Assembly (NCBI GenBank): GCA_002686945.1
Contig: NYYZ01000037.1
Coordinates: 62,001-126,000 of the forward strand
Length of the DNA: 64,000 nucleotides
Reading direction: 5' to 3'
DNA from: Planctomycetota bacterium
Lineage (GTDB): Bacteria; Planctomycetota; UBA1135; GCA-002686595
This document shows, piece after piece, positions 52,701 to 59,759 of the stretch. Below the pieces are notes generated by a model, which saw nothing but the letters and a program-made list of their open reading frames with translations, was not told the origin of the DNA and searched no databases. A program made the translations under genes and the position numbers. Numbering within the stretch: the first letter of the stretch is position 1; each line of letters opens with the position of its first letter.

Positions 52701-53023
52701 TCGGCCGTCCCCCCAGCGAAGCTCTGATGCTTCTGCGCCTTGCGGGACTACGCACGGAACTGGAAGTTTATGATGTGCGCCGGATCGCCTTGCGCGACGA
52801 GGTCTATCTAGTGGAATACGGCGACCCGGTAGCCTTCGAAGGACTCTTCGCCCGCTCCCAAGCCGAGGTGCGCCGCATCCGCGCGGGCCTGGTGCATGTG
52901 GTTCTGCCAATGGACCGCCAGGAACCCCTGCAGGCGCTGGCGTGGCTCGAACACCTGACTGGTATCAAGGCTCCAAGAACGGACCCGGGCCACTCCAATG
53001 CAAGCCCCTCGCAGGTACGCTGA
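49739..53023 (+). CDS. mfd: Transcription-repair coupling factor Mfd
   Basis: A 1094-residue Mfd, start GTG at 49739. Domains in order are the N-terminal UvrB-like module (residues ~30-350, ending with a GDILDIFPF-type segment), and the RNA-polymerase-interacting CarD-like domain (FVVHAVHGLARFHGLVRM). The translocase follows with Walker A GDVGFGKTEIAVRAAF, VVVDEEQRFGV (D-E-E-Q box), LTATPIPRTLHMSLSGLRD and a TRG region (RGGQVFYLHNRV, then HQLRGRVGRG). A C-terminal D7-like domain closes the protein. It displaces RNA polymerase stalled at DNA damage and recruits UvrA. It is coupled to rnc by a 4-nt overlap. Confidence 0.97.
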   Translation: MNDSDQPHLLRAQDLEASSEVGELISLLQGDQQKVSVGGLWGSSQALILAYLASHDALGEGPCLVVLATDGEAMGFLQDLEIFGVEATAFPSREGAEGGAAMARIDLARRMTGPPEHQPRLVVTSVVALLQPLPGLKDLEKELITFRCGDTIDPEGLLKHLVKLGYQRQPLAETPGEISLRGDILDIFPFAADQPIRIEFFEDEIESLRTFDPADQRSTKSFEDLHLCLAADSAEVGDVSATHATDLFSTDTLMVTIEPLRNTERAEALAVRSAAHERALSAIAKRREQLRELCLQTLPGDDFCFETRSIQALEVGINRAAEALREVVDSSRVIVACLGEADRHALNEALTSQGGVPEAELGLGTISRGFCMPSWKLLIVNHHELKGVLGTKRKVSKGARHKVKAIQSFFELRPGDFVVHAVHGLARFHGLVRMKRGAGEEEHLHLMFADEVSLYVPSTRIDLVQRYIGGGATANLDKIGSGAFKKRKERVQRGLFDLAAELIEVQAKRALRKRDPWDGDEGMVADMVGSFPFTDTEDQVAAHAEITKDLASEKPMDRMLCGDVGFGKTEIAVRAAFHVVAGGGQVAVLVPTTILAQQHNTTFTARLADFPVRVESLSRYTTPKDAQAILAGLAAGEVDIVVGTHRILSKDVRFHRLGMVVVDEEQRFGVQHKEHFKRMRAEIDLLTLTATPIPRTLHMSLSGLRDISALATPPPGRQAIKTILGYIDDEDLVRESIQREIGRGGQVFYLHNRVSSINGVMRRLRGLVPGATFAVGHGQMGSAELRAVMESFTQGEADVLVATTIIENGVDIAAAGTILIEDADRFGLSELHQLRGRVGRGDQQARCYLLVERHKPLRDIARQRLKALEEMTHLGAGFGISIKDLELRGAGNVLGAQQSGHIAAVGYDMYCRLMKMSVERMQAGEDADAVPQVEDTEAGVELELGVAALLPPEWIPDPVLRLDLLRSFTEISSQEEALAAEQDLRDRFGRPPSEALMLLRLAGLRTELEVYDVRRIALRDEVYLVEYGDPVAFEGLFARSQAEVRRIRAGLVHVVLPMDRQEPLQALAWLEHLTGIKAPRTDPGHSNASPSQVR

Positions 53024-53140
53024 AAATGTCCCGGGGCCGCAAACCCCTACTAGCCCTGCCCTTGTTCAAGAAACAACGGGGAGCAGACTGCCAAAGCCAT
53101 ACCATCTAAGGGTCCACTTCCACTTCTCCTAGGTGACAAC

Positions 53141-54205
53141 ATGCAGAAAGCTCCATCAGGACCATCCAGTTCTCTCATCCTGCGGACTTGGTTCAAGGAC
53201 CTGGCCATCAGCATGGGGATTGGAGGCCTCATCCTGGTGCCGATTCTGATTGCCAGCTCATTCGTAGAAGAACCGGCCCACAAGAACACCATCGATTATT
53301 CCTGGAGCATCGAGGCACAAGAACACACTCTACCCGCCGACGACCTGGAGCTAACAGGATGGGTGACCAGTTGGGACGGCATCGAAGGGGTGCGATCTCG
53401 CCGTTATGTAAGCGACAGTCGAACCTACGTGGAGGTCAAATTCGAAGCCCATTGGCCTCTTACCGCAAGTTCTGACGGGAGTTCTTCTGCTTCCCTGGAA
53501 GACTTCCAAGAGAGGATAAAAGCCGAAATGCCCAACTTCGGGTACGAGGAACCCACAGGCACTGGAAAGAAATCGCAGGCTCCATTCAAGGTGCACACCA
53601 CCGCTCTCGGTTGGGTAGTTCGCTGCTTCTTGCTGGCGTCAGTTGGCTTTCTCGTTCGTGCCAGACGCTCGTGGGTGCTGCGCAGCCAGGAGACCGCAGG
53701 AGTCCTTGGTTCACCTGTCTCCACAGGCAAGTGCCTCTTGTGGGGAATCCCCGCCGGTCTGGGATTCTCGATTCTGGGCTACGCAACCTACATTTGGACA
53801 GGAGACTCGGTCCCTTATTCGGGCCTCTATTTCTGGGCCTTGTTCATGCATCCCGCCTTCACGGTGATTGTTGTGTTCTTGACGGTCACGATTGTCCCCA
53901 TCGGTCAAGAGGTGTTCCTGCGCCACCACCTCTACGCGCGCATGAGTGCCGCCGGAAGCGGGGTCAAGGGAGCGCTGATTTCAAGCTGCTTGCCGGCCCT
54001 CTTTCTGGCGGCCCTACCATCGGCAGCTCTGATGTTGTTCGCCCAGGGCCTCGCCAGTTGTTGGCTCTACAGAAAGACTGGAAGACTTCTGGTTCCGATC
54101 CTGCTCAGTGCAACGATCACCGCTTGCTTCTTCGCCTTGGCCCTGGGACTGCCTGGTGACATGGACTCATGGCTCCAGGAAACGATGTCCCAACTCCTCA
54201 AGTGA
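53141..54205 (+). CDS. CPBP/Abi-like integral membrane protein, degenerate active site
   Basis: A 354-residue membrane protein. A first TM segment (LAISMGIGGLILVPILIASSF, residues ~22-42) is followed by a ~120-residue soluble loop with beta character. Then a group of hydrophobic segments follows from about residue 160. Around residue 255, VPIGQEVFLRHHLYARM resembles motif 1 of CPBP-type intramembrane proteases (E-E-x-x-x-R), here Q-E-x-x-x-R. The region that should hold the F-x-x-x-H and second H motifs (LISSCLPALFLAALPS) has no histidine. I infer a non-catalytic or diverged member, perhaps a sorting or anchor protein. It follows mfd after 117 nt without strong linkage. Confidence 0.6.
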   Translation: MQKAPSGPSSSLILRTWFKDLAISMGIGGLILVPILIASSFVEEPAHKNTIDYSWSIEAQEHTLPADDLELTGWVTSWDGIEGVRSRRYVSDSRTYVEVKFEAHWPLTASSDGSSSASLEDFQERIKAEMPNFGYEEPTGTGKKSQAPFKVHTTALGWVVRCFLLASVGFLVRARRSWVLRSQETAGVLGSPVSTGKCLLWGIPAGLGFSILGYATYIWTGDSVPYSGLYFWALFMHPAFTVIVVFLTVTIVPIGQEVFLRHHLYARMSAAGSGVKGALISSCLPALFLAALPSAALMLFAQGLASCWLYRKTGRLLVPILLSATITACFFALALGLPGDMDSWLQETMSQLLK

Positions 54206-54702
54206 CCAAGAGCCCAATGGGCAAGCACAGAAGCACGGCTTGTTGCAACGCCCATGACTCGATCTGGTTGATTTTTTCTCAAACCACCCGACCCTCAACC
54301 CCGAGCCGACTCCGCCCAGACAGGAAGAACTCCAAACGGCTGAGCGCAGCGGGTCATGCCTGTCAAGATGAGAGCCCCGCGCTGAGAGGCAGTGATCTGT
54401 ACGTCCGGATCACTCGTGGAAAAAACCGTACAGGCCGAAGAAATTTGGGCCGGGAGATCGCTGCCACCCTGATCATTGGCGCAGGAAAACAGAAGCAGGC
54501 ACAGGCCTTGCGGCACAAATATGGGAAATGGTCTCACTGGCAGCGGAGGTCTGGAAGCCTCGGACCCTGACAACCGTACTCCCTATGCGCCCCGCGCAAG
54601 CCAGCAACGGAGGGAGGAGAACCACTCAGCTTCCAACCGCGAGCGAGAACTTGCAGACACCAGTCCTTGCCCCGGGCGCAATCGAGTCCGACAATGACAT
54701 GA
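54206..54702. other. Intergenic region upstream of the SurA-like gene
   Basis: About 500 nt with no credible gene. Open frames on both strands (for example a 92-codon minus-strand one at 54295-54573) lack any recognisable domain or ribosome binding site. The promoter of the downstream gene must lie here. Confidence 0.5.
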
Positions 54703-55881
54703 ATGCGAGCCCTCTCCTCAGACCAGCAGCAATCTCGTACGTTGACCCGTTGCGCTGCAATCATCGGGCTGGCCCTGCCGGCAACTGCACAAGAACTCCC
54801 CGCTCCCAGCCTCCGACCTGATCTGCCGGTAAGCGCCTATCTTGACTGGGGAGTGGGAATCTCCGGCGAGAAAGTGATCACCATCAGCGACATCTTGAGG
54901 GCAGAGAGCGATCCTTCTCAGGACTGGGGTCGTCAACTGCAACTGGGCGCTCAACGCGGTCCGATTCAGATCTCGATTCTGCAAGATCTCGCCATGACCC
55001 AGCTCGAGATCGATGCAGGCCGCACGCGAGGCTTCGATCCCAAGCTGGTGGAGTCCCTGGTCGAACAGCACTTCGAACGTCAGGTCGAGCGCTACGGAGG
55101 CGCGAGCAGCTTCACCAAGCGCCTAAACGACTGGCGCATGACGCCCACTAGATTCCGCACGGAAGTAACCTCGGACCTCTATCGCTATGCGTGGCGCGAC
55201 TCCTCTCTTGGCAAGCAGCCCGGACCCACGGGGAGGGTCAGCGTAGATCGCTACATCCGCCCTGGCTACCTCTATAGCACCTACAAGGCCTTCGCCGAGT
55301 CCGCTGATCCCGAGAAGCTCATGGTCGTCGGTGGCTCTGCCGAAGAGGTCATTCTTCTGCGCATCATCCTGCCCGTAGACGAACACGCCCCAGAACTCGA
55401 ACCAGATGCCGGACTGGATAAGGTCACGCTTCTCGCCGAGCAACTGCGGACCCAGGTCCTTGAAGGTGAAGCGACCTTCGAAGCCCAGGCCAGCGCCTGG
55501 GACGCAAATCGAGGTCAAGGCGAACCGATCCAGCGCACTCTGGACGAGATTCTGGGCATGTCCCGGACATTTCACAATTCAGACCTGCTGCATGAGTTCG
55601 CCACAGCGGCACAGGTCGGACACGTCTCCGCGCCCCTGCCTTTCGAAGCCAGCGATGGACGCCGGGCCATGGTGCTGTACGCCCTCAGCGAGCGCCTTAC
55701 TGCAACACCCCCCAAGCCCTTTTCCGACCTCCAGGTCCAACAGTCCCTGCGAGAGCACCTGCTCAGCGAGTTGGACCGGCGCCGCATGACCCGCGCCCGA
55801 CTGCATCTGGTCCAAAAAAGCCATCTGCACCCCACGGACCTGCGCCCGGTCTTGATGAGGCATGAGATTCAGGGCCGCTAG
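54703..55881 (+). CDS. SurA/PpiC-like periplasmic protein (parvulin fold, weakly conserved)
   Basis: A 392-residue exported protein: the signal peptide region is LTRCAAIIGLALPATAQELP. The N-terminal part has the helical pattern of SurA-N (ISDILRAESD, then an ISILQDLAMTQLEIDAGRTR helix and SSFTKRLNDWRMTPTRFRTEVTSDLYRYA). After it comes a parvulin-like block: EVILLRIILPVD, a helix with LLAEQLRTQVLEGEATFEAQASAWD, and later AAQVGHVSAPLPFEASDGRRAMVLYALSER. This follows strand-helix-helix-strand of peptidyl-prolyl isomerases without clear catalytic residues. It probably acts as a chaperone for outer-membrane proteins. Many bacteria have peptidyl-prolyl isomerases close to mfd, which supports the call. 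Confidence 0.65.
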   Translation: MRALSSDQQQSRTLTRCAAIIGLALPATAQELPAPSLRPDLPVSAYLDWGVGISGEKVITISDILRAESDPSQDWGRQLQLGAQRGPIQISILQDLAMTQLEIDAGRTRGFDPKLVESLVEQHFERQVERYGGASSFTKRLNDWRMTPTRFRTEVTSDLYRYAWRDSSLGKQPGPTGRVSVDRYIRPGYLYSTYKAFAESADPEKLMVVGGSAEEVILLRIILPVDEHAPELEPDAGLDKVTLLAEQLRTQVLEGEATFEAQASAWDANRGQGEPIQRTLDEILGMSRTFHNSDLLHEFATAAQVGHVSAPLPFEASDGRRAMVLYALSERLTATPPKPFSDLQVQQSLREHLLSELDRRRMTRARLHLVQKSHLHPTDLRPVLMRHEIQGR

Positions 55882-56068
55882 ACCTGAGCCTGGAAATATT
55901 CTCGCCCTCTGCGGTCTGCCAGACGGTGACTGACCCCATTACGGGTATAGAATGGTGAACCCCCCCTGTTCCCCGCCGTTGGATGCTGGACGAGGTCCTC
56001 AATGCCCCCTGCTGGGCCCCCACAGGCCCTCGTGAGCCCCCGAGAGCACCCAGGAATCAATCAAGACC

Positions 56069-57634
56069 ATGAGCGAAGCGCGCTATCAAGACATTCAGAT
56101 CGAATCGACCCTTCCCAAGCCCTGGGAACACGAGGATTCCTTCAACGACGTCCTCTATGAATGGATGGAGAGAGCGCCCTGGCTGGCGATTTCCGCTGTG
56201 GCCCACTTTGCTGCGATCATGCTGCTGGCGGCCATTCCGTGGAATCTGTTCTTCCCGCCGGACGAAGTCATCATCGATGCCACTACAGCTCAAGCTCCCG
56301 AAGAAGTAGTCGAGGATCCCGAGGAAGAAGAGGAGGAGGAAATTGAAGAGGTCGAAACCGAAGAGGAACCGATCATCCAGGACTACGAGATTTCCGACCA
56401 CAACGAAGTCGATGTGGACCAGGACTTCGAATTGACCGATGGCGACCCGGACATGATGTCCAACTCTCCCTTCGACCAGAAGAACTTCAACAACGTGATC
56501 GGTGTTGGTGGCGGCGCAGGCGGCAAGTATGGCGGACGCTTCGGCGGCAATCGCAACCTGCGCGCTGGCGGCGGCGGCACAGCCCAAGCGCTGGCGGATG
56601 GCCTGGAATGGCTCAAGAACCACCAAGCTCCAGATGGTTCCTGGGATGTGGACGAGTACTGGATCAACAATGTCAGCGGCGGCACCGATTGCTCTGAAGG
56701 CGCTGGCTCTCACATCCAGGACACAGGCATCACGGGCCTGGCCCTGCTTGCCTTCCTCGGAGACGGTCATACCTTGCGCGAGGGTCTGTACAAGGACGTG
56801 GTCACCAAAGGCATCAAGTGGATGCGCAAGGAACAAGACCCCGAAACCGGGCTTCTGGGCCAGGACATCGGCGAAGCTTTTCTCTACGATCACTCCATCG
56901 CCAGCTTGGCCATGGCTGAGGCCTATGTGCTCTCCAACAAGACACCGATACTGAGCAGCACGGTGCGCAATGCAACCAAGTACATTGTCAATTCCCGCAA
57001 CCCCTATGGCGCCTGGCGCTATCAGGTCCCGCCCATTGGCGAGAACGATACATCGGTCACCGGCTGGATGGTTTTTGCGCTCAAGTCAGCGGAAGAAGGT
57101 GGCTTCAAGATTTCAAAGGAAACCTATGCAGGAGCCCTGACCTGGTTCGATGAAGTCACAGACCCGGGAACAGGCCGTATGGGCTACGACAGCATAGGTT
57201 CCTTGAGTTCGCGGGTAGATGGGATCAATGACGACTTCCCCGCAGACAAGGGCGAGGCCATGACCTCGGTGGGCCTTCTGTGCCGCTTCTTCATGGGCCA
57301 GGATCCCAAGGAGAACCCGATCATGGAGAAGCACGCAGACCTGCTGCTCAAGCGTCTCCCCGAGTGGGATCCCGAAGGCAAAGGGACAGATATGTATTAC
57401 TGGTACTACGGCAGCTACGCCATGTTTCAGATGGGAGGCAAGCACTGGAAGTCTTGGAAGAAGGCCATGGAGAAGGCAGTGCTCAACAGCCAGCGCAAGG
57501 ACGGGGACTACAAGGGGTCCTGGGACCCAGTTGGGCCTTGGGGCTACAGCGGCGGCCGGGTTTACTCCACGGCTCTGCTGGTCCTTTGCCTCGAAGTCTA
57601 CTTCCGCTACGCCCGGGTGCTGGGAGCACGCTGA
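56069..57634 (+). CDS. Membrane-anchored prenyltransferase/squalene-oxidase-fold (alpha-toroid) protein with TonB-like N-terminus
   Basis: A 521-residue protein. Residues 38-60 (WLAISAVAHFAAIMLLAAIP and onward) form one TM. Next is an acidic stretch of almost pure Glu/Asp (EEEEEEEIEEVETEEE, about 85-100), then a Gly-rich linker (GVGGGAGGKYGGRFGG, 145-160). From residue 171 a series of alpha-helical toroid repeats begins with ALADGLEWLKNHQAPDGSWD and includes GITGLALLAFLGDGH, YGAWRYQVPPIGENDTSVTG, FPADKGEAMTSVGLLC and WDPVGPWGYSGGRVYST. The fold is that of terpene cyclases and prenyltransferase beta subunits, but no DxDD cyclase motif is visible. The tail resembles TonB-type spanning architecture. 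It is a paralogue of the next gene. The function is unknown; peptidoglycan, envelope or ligand binding is possible. Confidence 0.85.
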   Translation: MSEARYQDIQIESTLPKPWEHEDSFNDVLYEWMERAPWLAISAVAHFAAIMLLAAIPWNLFFPPDEVIIDATTAQAPEEVVEDPEEEEEEEIEEVETEEEPIIQDYEISDHNEVDVDQDFELTDGDPDMMSNSPFDQKNFNNVIGVGGGAGGKYGGRFGGNRNLRAGGGGTAQALADGLEWLKNHQAPDGSWDVDEYWINNVSGGTDCSEGAGSHIQDTGITGLALLAFLGDGHTLREGLYKDVVTKGIKWMRKEQDPETGLLGQDIGEAFLYDHSIASLAMAEAYVLSNKTPILSSTVRNATKYIVNSRNPYGAWRYQVPPIGENDTSVTGWMVFALKSAEEGGFKISKETYAGALTWFDEVTDPGTGRMGYDSIGSLSSRVDGINDDFPADKGEAMTSVGLLCRFFMGQDPKENPIMEKHADLLLKRLPEWDPEGKGTDMYYWYYGSYAMFQMGGKHWKSWKKAMEKAVLNSQRKDGDYKGSWDPVGPWGYSGGRVYSTALLVLCLEVYFRYARVLGAR

Positions 57635-57660
57635 TTACGCTACCGGATCCAGGACGACCT

Positions 57661-57715
57661 TCATTCGCAAGCGATCCCCTGAGCCCGCCGGGTTCAGGGG
57701 ATCGCTTGCGAATGA
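57661..57715 (+). terminator. 55-nt near-perfect palindrome, probable terminator
   Basis: Two 27-nt arms (57661-57687 and 57689-57715) are complementary except for one G-T position, with a single base between them. It lies 27 nt after the stop of the first toroid gene and 87 nt before the second. No T tract follows, so termination strength is uncertain. The same arm sequence read on both strands yields matching peptides, underlining the symmetry. Its length is more than ordinary intrinsic terminators need. Confidence 0.65.
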
Positions 57716-57801
57716 GGGTGGTCTCTTGCCTCGCCAGGGTCCTTCCATGCCGTACGACCAGGCACTTGCCCTGAAGAACTGCCCCTGGATAGACTGAATA
57801 A

Positions 57802-58968
57802 ATGCTCTCACTAATCAACTGCGCCCTGCTGGCAAGCGCACCGACACTCGAAGTCCCCGCAACACTCGAACTGACCCACCTCGACACGAAAGAGCCCACC
57901 ATCTCTGCACCAAGAGACGCCATCAAAATGGGGCTCGCCTGGCTGGCACGACATCAGAATCCGAACGGATACTGGAATCACAAGGAGTTTTGGAAGGACA
58001 ACAGGGCAGGCGGAACACAATGCGTCCAAGGTGCGGGGACGCATGTGCAGCATGTCGGTTCTACGGGGCTGGCGCTACTGGCCTTCGTGGGCGATAAGCG
58101 TTCTCTCAAGCAAGGAGAATACGCGGTTGGAATCCTGTCCGCCGTCGAGTGGCTCCTGGAGAAACAGGAATCTGAGAGCGGTCTCATTGGCGATAGCTTG
58201 GGCATAGCTTTTCATTACGACCATGCCATCGCAACTCTGGCCCTGGCCGATACCCTGACCCTCTGCGCGAACAAGAAGCACTTCAAAGATCTACCAGACA
58301 CAAGAATGTTGACAGCCCTGACCAAGGCTAAAGAGTACATCCGCAAAGCTCGCAATTCCGAGGGTGTCTGGCGCTATCAGGTTCCGCCCATCGGCGAGAA
58401 CGATACTTCGGTCACGGGTTGGATGCTGACAGCGATCGACGCCCTCCAGCCTCACCTAGAGATCAAGGCCAAGCCGATTCATGAGTACTCGATCAAGTGG
58501 CTCGACAAAGTCACTGACCCGGGAACGGGGCGCGTGGGCTACGACACCATTGGTTCCATGAGCGCGCGAGTAGACGGCATCAACGACGACTTCCCCTCCG
58601 ACAAGGGCGAGGCCATGACCGCCGTAGGCCTCCGCTGCCGACTGTTCTGCGGTCAGACTGTCAAGACCGCGCCCATCATGAAGAAGCACACAGATCTACT
58701 GCTCAAGTGTCTCCCCGAGTGGGATGCCGATGCTAAAGGCAATGATATGTACTACTGGTACCACGCAACCCTGGCCATGTCCCACATGGACAGCAAAAGC
58801 TGGCGCAGTTGGAAGAAACCCATGGAGAAGGTAGCCCTCGAAGCCCAGTGCGAGGAGAAGAACGACTACCAGGGCTCCTGGGATCCCGTGGGCCCCTGGG
58901 GATACAGCGGTGGCCGCATCTACTCCACCGCACTGATGCTGCTGATCCTGGAAGAAATCGCTGGCTGA
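57802..58968 (+). CDS. Prenyltransferase/squalene-oxidase-fold (alpha-toroid) protein, secreted paralogue
   Basis: A 388-residue protein with a weak signal peptide (MLSLINCALLASAPTLEVPA) instead of the anchor of its neighbour. The toroid repeats match the upstream gene closely: HVQHVGSTGLALLAFVGDK, WRYQVPPIGENDTSVTGWML, DPGTGRVGYDTIGSMSARVD, FPSDKGEAMTAVGLRC, DMYYWYHATLAMSHM and WDPVGPWGYSGGRIYST. The nearly identical motifs indicate tandem duplication followed by loss of the N-terminal anchor region. No D-x-D-D catalytic motif is seen. It could be the soluble partner of the anchored copy, or an enzyme with its own substrate. It converges with the DUF1499-like gene 9 nt after its stop. Confidence 0.82.
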   Translation: MLSLINCALLASAPTLEVPATLELTHLDTKEPTISAPRDAIKMGLAWLARHQNPNGYWNHKEFWKDNRAGGTQCVQGAGTHVQHVGSTGLALLAFVGDKRSLKQGEYAVGILSAVEWLLEKQESESGLIGDSLGIAFHYDHAIATLALADTLTLCANKKHFKDLPDTRMLTALTKAKEYIRKARNSEGVWRYQVPPIGENDTSVTGWMLTAIDALQPHLEIKAKPIHEYSIKWLDKVTDPGTGRVGYDTIGSMSARVDGINDDFPSDKGEAMTAVGLRCRLFCGQTVKTAPIMKKHTDLLLKCLPEWDADAKGNDMYYWYHATLAMSHMDSKSWRSWKKPMEKVALEAQCEEKNDYQGSWDPVGPWGYSGGRIYSTALMLLILEEIAG

Positions 58969-58977
58969 GGCCAGCAG

Positions 58978-59319
58978 CTAGCTGACGCGCATCCAGAACT
59001 TCTCGATGAACTCAGCAACGTTGCCCTTGTCCCGCGAGAGGACGGCGCCGTTCGATTCACTACGGCAATGAGTCGATGAGTTAGGGATGTCGGCTGGGCC
59101 ATCTACAGAGACGATGATGGTGGAGGTGCCACCAAGAAAACCATTCTGCTTCGTGGCCACAATCCGCAGGCCAGCCTCATCGGTCTCTGACACAGTCCAG
59201 CCCGGCATGTCTGCAGCCATTTCGCATGCTGCCGAAAAGATGTCACCCTTCTCACGCGGAACCTGCACAGGCTTGTGCCATCGCGCTGAGTTCGTATCGC
59301 TGGTTTCGAACATTCCCAT
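58978..59319 (-). CDS. DUF1499-like protein
   Basis: A 113-residue protein. AACEMAADMPGWTVSETDEAGLRIVAT followed by a GFLGGTSTIIVSVDG strand and a conserved-looking THCRSESNGAVLSRDKGNVAEFIEKF ending fits the DUF1499 layout, in which V-x-x-R-S-x-S-x-x-G-x-x-D-x-G-x-N-A precedes the last helix. Family function is unknown. There is no signal peptide. It follows rpsT on the same strand after 71 nt. Confidence 0.5.
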   Translation of the reverse strand: MGMFETSDTNSARWHKPVQVPREKGDIFSAACEMAADMPGWTVSETDEAGLRIVATKQNGFLGGTSTIIVSVDGPADIPNSSTHCRSESNGAVLSRDKGNVAEFIEKFWMRVS

Positions 59320-59390
59320 CAGATTGGTTGAGATCCAGAAGGAATCCCGACAGTGCGGAGCCCTGATTGATCGAGGCTCTTCGTAATTGC

Positions 59391-59642
59391 TCAGCTCGCG
59401 CCAGCAGCACGCGTCAAGCGAGACCTGTTGCGAGCGGCAGCGTTTGCGTGAATGATGTTCTTCTTGGCTGCCTTGTCCACCATCTTCATTGCGTTAGGCA
59501 AGGCGGCCTGGGCGGATTCAGTGTTCTCGGCGTCGAGGACCTTCTTCATGGCAGTCTTCATGGCACTTGAAACCGCCTTGTTTGCGACTCGGCGGACTGC
59601 GTCAGTGCGCATGCGCTTCTTTGCTTGATTGGATGTGGGCAT
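59391..59642 (-). CDS. rpsT: 30S ribosomal protein S20
   Basis: An 83-residue basic protein, close to the normal length (about 87). I chose the ATG at 59642 (MPTSNQAKKRMRTDAVRRV), which matches the usual S20 start M-A-N-x-x-S-A-x-K-R; the open frame extends upstream without support. It continues as alternating Lys/Ala helices (KAVSSAMKTAMKKVLDAENT), and ends in KKNIIHANAAARNRSRLT, the S20 R-x-x-S-R-L signature. It binds 16S rRNA early in 30S assembly. The preceding TPR gene is on the same strand, 117 nt upstream of the start. Confidence 0.95.
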   Translation of the reverse strand: MPTSNQAKKRMRTDAVRRVANKAVSSAMKTAMKKVLDAENTESAQAALPNAMKMVDKAAKKNIIHANAAARNRSRLTRAAGAS

Positions 59643-59759
59643 GTTTACTTGGTGAATGCTACTTGTTCGGTATTGCTGTCTCAGTGCGGCGAAATGAAAG
59701 TCGCCAGGCGGACCGCGAGCCGGCAACACCCTTGGGGCGGGGCTCAAACCAGCTGATGA

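Noticed and set aside
54295-54573. Minus-strand frame of 92 codons in the gap before the SurA-like gene
   Set aside because: It has a short hydrophobic patch but no ribosome site or recognisable domain, and no neighbour to give context.
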